From positions 1 through 5,607 of the forward strand of contig JAFTAC010000590.1 of NCBI GenBank assembly GCA_017458805.1: DNA of 5,607 nucleotides. Reading direction: 5' to 3'. A program made the position numbers and the translations under genes. Shown one piece after another: positions 1 to 4,925 of this stretch. The stretch is from Victivallales bacterium (GTDB taxonomy: Bacteria; Verrucomicrobiota; Lentisphaeria; Oligosphaerales; Oligosphaeraceae). Position 1 is the stretch's first letter. Every line of letters begins with the position of its first letter. The notes under the pieces are model-generated. The model saw only the letters and a list, made by a program, of their open reading frames with translations. It had not been told where the DNA came from and did no database searches.

Positions 1-28
1 GCTAATTGCTAATTGCTAATTGCTAATT
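1..28. repeat. Heptamer tandem repeat (GCTAATT)x4
   Basis: Four perfect head-to-tail copies of GCTAATT fill the first 28 bases, and the array may continue left of the window. It ends only four bases before the AAAGGA ribosome binding site of the following hydrolase gene, so it lies in the 5' leader or promoter of that gene. Short repeats of this kind change copy number by replication slippage. Whether that happens here cannot be told from one sequence. Confidence 0.85.
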
Positions 29-32
29 TATC

Positions 33-38
33 AAAGGA
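33..38 (+). promoter_or_regulatory. Ribosome binding site of the MBL hydrolase
   Basis: AAAGGA lies six bases before the ATG at 45 and immediately after the heptamer array. It fixes the start codon used for the hydrolase. Confidence 0.6.
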
Positions 39-44
39 CCAGCA

Positions 45-797
45 ATGAAAGTTAAATGGTTTGGCACGAATGCGCTGGAGTTCCAGTGCGAAGACGGCAC
101 GGATTTCATGATTGACATGTATGTCAGCCGCAACCGCGAGCAGCTGAACATCCACTCGGAGGTGGAGAAATACGTCACGGGCATCCCACGTTGGGTGTTG
201 ATGACGCACGCCCACTGGGACCATCTGGCGGACATGCCGCAGATTATCGCCAAGACGAATACGGTGCTATACGCCTCCGCAACGGCATGCAACATCATGC
301 GGGCGCTGGAGGTGCCCGAGGCGAATCTGCGTGAAATCCACTATGGCGATCATCTTGAGCTTCCTGGCGGCGTCACTGTCGATGTGATTGAATCGCGCCA
401 CAAAGGGCAAGCGGGCGAGGCGTTTGGCTATGTGGAACCTCCTTCGCGGGAGAGCCTGGCCACCGCAAACAACTGGCGGTGCGGCGAGGTATTCGCCTTT
501 CTGATTCATGCGGACGGCAGATGCATCCTGAATGCGGGATCAGCCAATTTCGTTGATACTGGAAAGCCTGTGAGCTGCGATGAGTTCTTCTGCGGTATCA
601 GCCGTTGGGAGGAGGGCTTTCCAGAGTTGATTCAGAGGAATGTCCGCTTCAGCACCCTCATTCCGACACACCACGATGAATTCCGTAAACCGCTCTCGGA
701 GTTTGCATTGCGTGGTGACCTGCCGAGGCTCAAGGAGGCCATTCCGACACTGGTAGCCAAAGAGATTCGTCCACTGGAATGGACGCAACTTTGTTAG
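45..797 (+). CDS. MBL-fold metal-dependent hydrolase
   Basis: This 250-residue protein has the metallo-beta-lactamase fold signature THAHWDH at residues 54-60, giving metal ligands His55, His57, Asp59 and His60. A further candidate ligand is His119 in SRHKG, and the last histidine motif is PTHHDEF (His209/His210). The Asp that normally bridges two metals, usually in a Gly-Asp pair after a hydrophobic strand, appears replaced: the matching stretch reads LNAGSANF, with Ser166 at the Asp position. The enzyme may therefore bind one metal or coordinate differently. No signal peptide is present, so it should be cytoplasmic. The length fits compact UlaG-like or 'MBL superfamily 2' hydrolases, but the substrate cannot be read from the sequence. 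The start is supported by AAAGGA at 33-38, six bases upstream. No plus-strand terminator with a U-tract was found after the stop. Confidence 0.9.
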   Translation: MKVKWFGTNALEFQCEDGTDFMIDMYVSRNREQLNIHSEVEKYVTGIPRWVLMTHAHWDHLADMPQIIAKTNTVLYASATACNIMRALEVPEANLREIHYGDHLELPGGVTVDVIESRHKGQAGEAFGYVEPPSRESLATANNWRCGEVFAFLIHADGRCILNAGSANFVDTGKPVSCDEFFCGISRWEEGFPELIQRNVRFSTLIPTHHDEFRKPLSEFALRGDLPRLKEAIPTLVAKEIRPLEWTQLC

Positions 798-835
798 AAA
801 GTACTATCTTGCTCTTAGAACAGAGCAAAAAAATA

Positions 836-893
836 GCCCTTGATAAGATTGGGAAGAGAGGGAGGAGGGAAGGGGGATAATCTCATCAAGGGC
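836..893 (-). terminator. Large hairpin 1 with U-tract (candidate terminator)
   Basis: The arms 836-850 and 879-893 form a 15-position stem. On the plus strand the only fault is A845.C884, which on the minus strand is a G.U pair, so the minus-strand RNA has an unbroken 15-pair helix. The 28-base loop (851-878) is pyrimidine-rich on the minus strand and almost pure purine on the plus strand. Seven U residues follow on the minus strand (833-827). This is the hallmark of an intrinsic terminator, although the loop is unusually long. It is homologous to the hairpin at 950-1015. Confidence 0.55.
851..876 (+). other. G-quadruplex-type motif in hairpin 1 loop
   Basis: Four G-runs of at least three lie at 851-853, 860-862, 867-869 and 872-876, with linkers of 6, 4 and 2 bases. 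This satisfies the usual G3N1-7 quadruplex pattern. The motif sits exactly in the loop of the 15-position stem. The complementary strand is C-rich. The second copy has mostly GG runs in AGG triplets (971-985), which could form only a two-tetrad or GGA-repeat type structure. Confidence 0.6.
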
Positions 894-949
894 CAAGGGA
901 AGCAAATCATCGGTTCAAAACTGAACTTTCTGTCTGCTAAAAGGATTGA

Positions 950-1015
950 CCCTCGAAAGGTTGGGAAGAGAGGAGGAGGAGGAGGAAGGAGAGGGTATAA
1001 GTGTCCCCTCGAGGG
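950..1015 (-). repeat. Large hairpin 2, diverged copy of hairpin 1
   Basis: The arms 950-960 and 1005-1015 form an 11-position stem. A957.C1008 and A958.C1007 are mismatches on the plus strand but G.U pairs on the minus strand. Sequence shared with hairpin 1 includes the loop-proximal TTGGGAAGAGAG (961-972; compare 849-860) and AGGGCCAA just outside the 3' plus-strand arm. Two stem positions changed in a compensated way between copies: T841-A888 versus C954-G1011, and A848-T881 versus G960-C1005. The loop contains five AGG triplets (971-985), which read as CCU repeats on the minus strand. There is no U-tract after this copy, so it is not a terminator itself. Confidence 0.6.
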
Positions 1016-1028
1016 CCAAAGCTGGCAA

Positions 1029-1050
1029 GGAAAAAGAATTGACTTTTTCC
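1029..1050. repeat. Perfect 8-bp inverted repeat
   Basis: GGAAAAAG (1029-1036) and CTTTTTCC (1043-1050) enclose the six-base loop AATTGA. The run of T lies inside the stem and neither strand has a following T-run, so it is a structural stem and not a clear terminator. It lies inside the proposed minus-strand RNA, just upstream of hairpin 2. Confidence 0.6.
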
Positions 1051-1166
1051 TCTATGTCAAAAAGCGGTCAAATTGTCATATTAAATTTCATCCGAAATTC
1101 TGTAACAATTGACATTGGTGCAAAGTAGGAAAACTTTGTCGAGTTGCCATTCTTAACACGTGATAT

Positions 1167-1194
1167 ACTATATCTCCATTTTCAAGTTTGTCAA
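1167..1194 (-). promoter_or_regulatory. Minus-strand sigma70-type promoter
   Basis: Read on the minus strand, TTGACA (1194-1189) and TATAGT (1172-1167) are separated by 16 bases. That is a full -35 match and five of six at -10. Transcription would start near 1160 and run left through both large hairpins. The A/T-rich core also gives a weaker plus-strand reading: TTGCCA at 1144-1149, 16 bases, TACTAT at 1166-1171. This could serve the small ORF at 1280, so the site may be bidirectional. Confidence 0.5.
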
Positions 1195-1279
1195 ATCAAC
1201 AGGTGAAAAAAAGCGTGTTTTTTGACGAATCGTCCTTGAAAAAACAAGTTTAGACAAGAAAAAAGGAGGTATCCTTGAA

Positions 1280-1363
1280 ATGTGTCCTATTTTGTCGTGT
1301 TTTGAAGGGAATCCTCGTGAAAACATGGTGACAAAAATGACGGAATTTTTGCAATATATTTGA
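1280..1363 (+). CDS. Possible 27-residue small ORF
   Basis: An ATG at 1280 opens a 27-codon frame beginning MCPILSCFEG and ending EFLQYI, with TGA at 1361-1363. It would be ignored but for its ribosome binding site: AAGGAGGT at 1263-1270 is a near-perfect match to the anti-Shine-Dalgarno and lies nine bases upstream. A weak plus-strand promoter reading exists at 1144-1171. The peptide has no recognisable family, two cysteines (residues 2 and 7) and no membrane segment. It lies between the proposed minus-strand RNA and the end of the minus-strand operon. It could be a leader peptide, a small protein or chance. Confidence 0.3.
   Translation: MCPILSCFEGNPRENMVTKMTEFLQYI
1332..1351 (-). terminator. 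Weak A/T-rich hairpin after the minus-strand operon
   Basis: CAAAAAT (1332-1338) and ATTTTTG (1345-1351) form a 7-pair stem with the loop GACGGA, about 50 bases beyond the stop of the last operon gene. The T-run on the minus strand is inside the stem and the following bases are TCACC, so this is a poor intrinsic terminator. No better one was found before the next promoter. Confidence 0.2.
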
Positions 1364-1398
1364 AATGATTTGCTTGGAGCTTGCTACTCTGGCGTGTT

Positions 1399-2319
1399 TT
1401 ACTCTAATGGGCAGTGGATGTTGCTGTGCTGGAAATTAGCGATGGTTTGGGCGAGGCCGTCGTCCAGACTGGTTGTAAGAAACTTGTTGATTATCGGGCG
1501 TGAATAGGAGAGGTCGGGAGCCAGGTCTTCCATTTCCTCGTGTGAAGCCGAGGCGAGGGAGACGAGTTCGCCGCCTTTGCAGATGGTAATGATTTTGTGG
1601 GCCAGGTCTGCAAGTGAAATGGTTTCCTCGCCCATGACGTTAAGGAGCTGTTTTGCATCGCTGTCGGGGAGTTGCAGCAGGAGTTCTGCAACGTCGTCGG
1701 CAAAGGTGAAGGCATGCGTGTCCTTGCCATCGTCAAAGACCCGAAGGGGATTGTTGGAAAGGGCTTTTTTGATGAACTGGGTGATGGTGGAGGTGCAGTA
1801 TTTCTGCATGTCCTTGCCATAGCAGTTGAAAATTCGGATGAGCCTGACATCGGTGCCGTTGCTTTCGCGGCTTTGCCGCGCCAGCGCCTCTGCATAGACA
1901 TTCGCCTTCTGCCAGGCCTCGGGGAAGAGCATGTAACGGCAGGTGGCAATGCCTGGGATGCGGCTCGTGTCCCGTAGGGAAAGGCCCACATAGACGGCCT
2001 TGGTCTTTTCGGCCAGGGTGATGGCCTTGCGAGCAAGGGAGTTGTTGAGGTCGAGCATTTGCAGGAAAAAGACCTTGTTACGGGCATGGCACAACTGCAG
2101 GCCGAAGTAATAGACAGCACGTACCTCGCCTTCTGCCACGTCGGGGGTGGACATGGCGCAGCTGAATGAGGGAGTATCCTTGAATCGAGCAAAAAACTCC
2201 TGTTCCGCGTGGGGCAGGGAATCGACGGCTATGACCTTGAAGCCTTGCTGGAGAAGCTTTTCTATCAGGACGCAACCAAGAAAGTTGGCGCCTTCGAAAA
2301 CAATGACCGTATCGCGCAT
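1399..2319 (-). CDS. Extended SDR, epimerase/decarboxylase-like, catalytic residues lost
   Basis: The 306-residue protein has the fold of NAD-dependent sugar-nucleotide epimerases and UDP-glucuronate decarboxylases. RIFNCYGKDM (162-171), the segment around FDDGKDTHAFTFADDVAELL (195-214), LLNVMGEETISLADLA (225-240) and the C-terminal SLDDGLAQTIANF all line up with that family. Key residues are degenerate. The N-terminal loop reads FEGANFLG (8-15) where the family has TGGAGFIG, so Glu9 and Asn12 replace two of three glycines. Asp33 after strand 2 is kept. Aligning on AEAL (143-146), the catalytic YxxxK becomes W136-Q-K-A-N140. It is therefore probably not a working epimerase and may be a regulatory, binding or decaying relative. 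The frame is intact. GGAGG at 2327-2331 lies seven bases before the ATG. It follows the FabG-like gene by 27 bases. Confidence 0.85.
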   Translation of the reverse strand: MRDTVIVFEGANFLGCVLIEKLLQQGFKVIAVDSLPHAEQEFFARFKDTPSFSCAMSTPDVAEGEVRAVYYFGLQLCHARNKVFFLQMLDLNNSLARKAITLAEKTKAVYVGLSLRDTSRIPGIATCRYMLFPEAWQKANVYAEALARQSRESNGTDVRLIRIFNCYGKDMQKYCTSTITQFIKKALSNNPLRVFDDGKDTHAFTFADDVAELLLQLPDSDAKQLLNVMGEETISLADLAHKIITICKGGELVSLASASHEEMEDLAPDLSYSRPIINKFLTTSLDDGLAQTIANFQHSNIHCPLE

Positions 2320-2326
2320 GATGAAA

Positions 2327-2331
2327 CCTCC
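2327..2331 (-). promoter_or_regulatory. Ribosome binding site of the SDR-like gene
   Basis: GGAGG on the minus strand lies seven bases before the ATG at 2319, in the 27-base gap behind the FabG-like gene. It supports the chosen start and independent translation within one transcript. Confidence 0.7.
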
Positions 2332-2346
2332 AAAAGCTAAGCGAAA

Positions 2347-3093
2347 TCAGAGGCCGCCGGAGACTTCCAGGACGGTACCCGTGATGTACTCCGATTCCTC
2401 CGACGCGAGGAAAAGAACGGCGTTTGCGACATCCTGCGGGGTGCCGAAACGCTTGAGAGGCACGCTGTTCTTGTAGGCGGTGGCCTGCTCTTCGGGAAGG
2501 CCGCTGATGAACTCCGTGTCGATGAAGCCAGGCGAGACGCAGTTCACGGTGATGTGGCGTTTGGCGACCTCCTTGGACATGGACTTCATCATCGCCACCT
2601 GGCCCGCCTTGGAAGCGGCGTAGTTTGCCTGCCCTTCGATACCGATGCGGCCCGAGGGGGAGGTGATGCCGATGATGCGTCCCCAGCGCTTGCGGAGCAT
2701 CCGCTGGGAGGCCAGCTTGAACATTGTGAAACTGCCGTTCAGGTTGACGTTGATGACCTTGTCCCAATTCTCCTTGGGAAGCATCGCCACCACGCCATCG
2801 ATGCGGATGCCCGCGCAGTTTACGAGGATGTCCAGATGGTCATTCTCCTGGTCAAAGGAATTGAAGAAGGCTTCGACAGCGCTGTAATCTCCTACATCGC
2901 ATTTGATTGCAGTCAATTTTCCCTTGTATTCCACCTGGCTATCGACAAAAGCGTTGGCTGCCTGGTCGTTGGATGCATACAAGGCATAGACACGGGCGCC
3001 CGCCTTCAGGAGGGCTGTTGTGACTGCGGCGCCGATGCCGCGGGTGCCGCCTGTGACGACGGCTGTTCGGTTGGAGAAATCGTAGGTGATCAT
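2347..3093 (-). CDS. FabG-like short-chain dehydrogenase/reductase
   Basis: The 248-residue protein is a classical SDR of normal length, closest in type to 3-oxoacyl-ACP reductase (FabG), which reduces 3-ketoacyl thioesters with NADPH in the cytoplasm. All hallmarks are intact. The cofactor loop TGGTRGIG is at 14-21, with Arg18 compatible with NADP(H). NCAG is at 92-95, Asn117 lies in INVNL, and the catalytic residues are Ser145, Tyr158 and Lys162 in YAASK, with the usual 13-residue Ser-Tyr spacing. SPGFIDTEF (187-195) and the final TGTVLEVSGGL are typical. The substrate could equally be another ketone or alcohol, because FabG-like paralogues are many and no fab genes adjoin it, so no symbol is given. 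No good Shine-Dalgarno precedes the ATG, and no alternative in-frame start is evident. It is the first gene of a tight pair with the SDR-like gene downstream. Confidence 0.9.
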   Translation of the reverse strand: MITYDFSNRTAVVTGGTRGIGAAVTTALLKAGARVYALYASNDQAANAFVDSQVEYKGKLTAIKCDVGDYSAVEAFFNSFDQENDHLDILVNCAGIRIDGVVAMLPKENWDKVINVNLNGSFTMFKLASQRMLRKRWGRIIGITSPSGRIGIEGQANYAASKAGQVAMMKSMSKEVAKRHITVNCVSPGFIDTEFISGLPEEQATAYKNSVPLKRFGTPQDVANAVLFLASEESEYITGTVLEVSGGL

Positions 3094-3219
3094 GGTGTCG
3101 AAGATGGATTGGAAGACGTTGTGGAAAAACTGCCGTTTTTTTGTAACAGTTTGTTAGACAAAATAGTAGAAGGTGCTTTTTGCTGGGTTAAGAACTCTCC
3201 TGCTATTCGTCAAGATGGG
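3094..3219 (-). promoter_or_regulatory. dsbD-SDR spacer with a weak promoter and weak stem
   Basis: The 126-base gap between dsbD and the FabG-like gene is A/T-rich. On the minus strand TTAACC (3191-3186) and TACTAT (3168-3163) are 17 bases apart, four of six matches each, a possible internal promoter. A 6-pair stem AAACTG/CAGTTT (plus 3127-3132 with 3147-3152) has a 14-base loop and is followed by two further T on the minus strand, a marginal terminator. The evidence does not settle whether the downstream pair is transcribed from the dsbD promoter or from here. Confidence 0.3.
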
Positions 3220-4725
3220 TTACCTCTTGAGTATAAAGCAGGTGGGGGTGCCCATCAGCTTCAACTCGGTTGCCAGAGCGGTTGCGGTCTTGTCTTCTGG
3301 ATCGTCTGCCAGCAGGAGAACCTTGGCCCAGGAGTCGATAGTCGCATTGACGGAAGAGTCCTGGAAGGTGGTTGCATGCATGGCGTCGCAGGCCTTGCAG
3401 GCACGTCCAGAGAAGACAAGGAGCAGGGGGACCTGGTTGTCGGTCGCCTTCTGGCAGGCCTCCTCGTATGAGGCTGACCAGCCAGGCAGGGGGCCAGTGG
3501 AGCTCCCTGTTTTGAGGAGGCGGTATGCCACCACCCCATAATATACGGCAAAGATAAAAATAAGCAAAGCGAAAAGTCGTCGAATGGTGATCATCCATGC
3601 TCCTGGGCGTGGAATCTTGGCTAGACCGATGGCGAGAACGGGCCATGGGAGGGCCATGCCAACCCCCAGGACAAAGGGAATGAAAAGGCCGGCCGGGTTG
3701 CCCTGGGAGTATTGGCTGGTGGCCAGAAGGAGCGCCCATATCAGCACGGGGGCCACGCATGCTCCCGCCAGGATGGCGGCGAGGCACCCCATCAGGAAGG
3801 CGCCGACGGGGCCGCCTATTCCAATTCTGTGCCTGAAGCGCGCCAGGTCGATGCTGAAGATGTCCAGCATGGCCAAACCCAGGAGAATGAAGAGCAGGGC
3901 GATGCAGAGGTTGAAAACAGGCGAGTGGTTGATGGAGCCGAACTGGGCGCCTGTCAGCACAGTGACAATGCCGAGCAAGCCGTATGAGAGGGCCATTCCA
4001 AGCCCATACAACCCACTGTTCAGCAGTCCCTTGCCACGTGAGATGCCATCGCCTGTTGCGTCGATGATGGCCAGGTTGATGGGAAGCATTGGCAGGACGC
4101 AGGGGGTCAGGTTCAACATCGCGCCTAGTGGGAGCAGCAGGAGAAGTGCCAGCCAGATACCGTATTTTTGCGTGGCTGCCAGCAGAATGTTCTCATCGTT
4201 TTGCGCAGACTGTTCTGCCTTCTGGCAGAAATCTAGGAACTGCTTCGGGGAGAGGTAGCCTGTTGCTGTGGCGACGACCTTGAAGCCGCCGAGGGCAGTG
4301 GAGGTGGCTGGCGCGGCCGCTGGCAAGGACGCCTGAGTTGTGCCGTCTCCGTTGACTGTGATGACGGTGCTTTGGGGCAGGAGGCAGACGTCGCCGCTGC
4401 ATCCCTGCCAGTCGATGGTGATGTTGAACGGTTCTTGTGGAACAGGAGGTGAAAGCAGATAGCGGATGGTCGGCGTGCCTTCCAATACCTGGCTTTCCGT
4501 GTCGGGGTCTGTTTTTGTTGGCAGGGGACGTGCAAGCGATGCCTCGACACCTTGGGGAAATCTCACTGCAAAGGATTCGGCGAAGAGGTGTGCGCCCTGT
4601 TCAATCTCCACGACTAAATCCAGATAGGCGACTTCCGCCTCTTGACGTATGACGGGCTTGAAGGTCGCCAATTCGGCAAGAAGAATGGCGGGCAGAGCGA
4701 ATACGGTCAGAAGAAATGTGCGCAT
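3220..4725 (-). CDS. dsbD: DsbD-type thiol:disulfide interchange protein
   Basis: This 501-residue inner-membrane protein carries reducing power from cytoplasmic thioredoxin to periplasmic proteins. A signal peptide (MRTFLLTVFALPAILLAEL) leads into an alpha-type periplasmic domain with Cys109 and Cys114 (QGCSGDVC). A transmembrane domain of several hydrophobic segments (about 190-404) has Cys209 in TPCVLPM and Cys323 in GACVAP, the two membrane cysteines of the family. The C-terminal thioredoxin-like domain has Cys443-Lys-Ala-Cys446 and the cis-proline motif GTP (Pro494). All six redox cysteines are thus present. The protein stops at GTPTCFILKR, whereas relatives usually carry a further strand and helix of roughly 25-30 residues, so the gamma domain looks clipped. 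A frame starting at 4809 would lie on the -10 box. I chose the ATG at 4725 because it starts the signal peptide and has AGGA seven bases upstream. Confidence 0.9.
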   Translation of the reverse strand: MRTFLLTVFALPAILLAELATFKPVIRQEAEVAYLDLVVEIEQGAHLFAESFAVRFPQGVEASLARPLPTKTDPDTESQVLEGTPTIRYLLSPPVPQEPFNITIDWQGCSGDVCLLPQSTVITVNGDGTTQASLPAAAPATSTALGGFKVVATATGYLSPKQFLDFCQKAEQSAQNDENILLAATQKYGIWLALLLLLPLGAMLNLTPCVLPMLPINLAIIDATGDGISRGKGLLNSGLYGLGMALSYGLLGIVTVLTGAQFGSINHSPVFNLCIALLFILLGLAMLDIFSIDLARFRHRIGIGGPVGAFLMGCLAAILAGACVAPVLIWALLLATSQYSQGNPAGLFIPFVLGVGMALPWPVLAIGLAKIPRPGAWMITIRRLFALLIFIFAVYYGVVAYRLLKTGSSTGPLPGWSASYEEACQKATDNQVPLLLVFSGRACKACDAMHATTFQDSSVNATIDSWAKVLLLADDPEDKTATALATELKLMGTPTCFILKR

Positions 4726-4735
4726 GTAGGAATCC

Positions 4736-4767
4736 TGGTATGAGGCAAGTGTGGTATGAGGCAGGTG
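4736..4767. repeat. 16-base tandem duplication in the dsbD leader
   Basis: TGGTATGAGGCAAGTG (4736-4751) is followed directly by TGGTATGAGGCAGGTG (4752-4767), identical at 15 of 16 positions. It lies in the untranslated leader of dsbD, and the gene-proximal copy abuts the AGGA ribosome binding site. A recent slippage duplication is the simplest reading. A paired protein or RNA binding site is possible. Confidence 0.8.
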
Positions 4768-4808
4768 TGTTTTGAACAAACGATTAATATGCAGGATTAT
4801 TGTGTCCA

Positions 4809-4837
4809 AATATAACGTTTTTTTGGCTGGATTGCAA
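4809..4837 (-). promoter_or_regulatory. dsbD promoter
   Basis: On the minus strand TTGCAA (4837-4832) and TATATT (4814-4809) are 17 bases apart, with four of six matches at -35 and five of six at -10. Transcription would begin near 4802 and leave a leader of about 77 bases containing the 16-base duplication. Confidence 0.5.
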
Positions 4838-4925
4838 TCGACTTGTTGTTATTTTTCAGCCTCTGATACGCTATGTTCCCCGAGCGGGCAGTTGACTAAA
4901 GGTTTCTTTTAGAAAAAACAGAAAA

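Larger units (their letters stand above)
827..1160 (-). ncRNA. Candidate structured small RNA, about 330 nt
   Basis: Three independent signals on the minus strand fit one transcription unit. A sigma70-type promoter (TTGACA, 16-base spacer, TATAGT; 1167-1194) points leftward. At least six stems follow between 1138 and 836, with no open frame on that strand. The last and longest stem (893 to 836) is followed after two bases by seven U residues (833-827), as in an intrinsic terminator. The A.C mismatches seen in the two large hairpins on the plus strand become G.U pairs on the minus strand, which favours this strand as the transcribed one. The RNA would end about 30 bases from the 3' end of the convergent hydrolase gene. 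I recognise no known RNA family (6S, tmRNA, RNase P and SRP RNA do not fit). The start, end and existence are inference. Confidence 0.45.
798..1398. other. 600-base intergenic region rich in hairpins
   Basis: No large coding region is credible here. Open frames on the plus strand run through the purine tracts and give low-complexity Gly, Arg, Lys and Glu stretches. The region contains two related hairpins (836-893 and 950-1015) and small perfect stems at 913-917/922-926, 1029-1036/1043-1050, 1084-1089/1094-1099 and 1121-1125/1134-1138. It also has a minus-strand promoter at 1167-1194, a possible small ORF at 1280-1363, and an A/T-rich stem at 1332-1338/1345-1351. The hydrolase transcript and the minus-strand operon converge on this region. 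A 20-base hairpin at 809-828 (TTGCTC/GAGCAA) is followed by A residues on the plus strand, not T, so it is not a plus-strand intrinsic terminator. Confidence 0.7.

Noticed and set aside
809..828. Hairpin TTGCTC/GAGCAA as terminator of the MBL hydrolase
   Set aside because: It is followed by A residues on the plus strand, where T would be needed. On the minus strand the T-run precedes it. The T-run fits better as the tail of hairpin 1.
840..1128. Plus-strand open frames across the purine-rich hairpins (840-1112 and 946-1128)
   Set aside because: They encode low-complexity Gly/Arg/Lys/Glu from the GGA tracts, overlap each other in different frames, lack good starts, and cover a region better explained by RNA structure.
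1233..1323. Three TCCT..GAAA motifs spaced about 40 bases apart (1233, 1272, 1312)
   Set aside because: The shared core is short and the third copy is imperfect. In an A/T-rich region this is within chance, and it is not a CRISPR array.
1399..3093. The two SDR genes as part of a fatty-acid or cell-surface sugar cluster
   Set aside because: No acyl carrier protein, synthase, glycosyltransferase or nucleotide-sugar gene lies in the window, so a pathway cannot be supported.
2554..3787. Long open frames opposite or out of frame with dsbD and the FabG-like gene (for example 2554-3471 plus, 3203-3787 minus)
   Set aside because: They lie in or across strongly supported genes, have compositionally biased sequence and no recognisable domains, and are shadows.
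4726..4809. Upstream start of dsbD at 4809
   Set aside because: The ATG would overlap the predicted -10 box and add 28 non-signal residues before a clean signal peptide. The start at 4725 has its own ribosome binding site.
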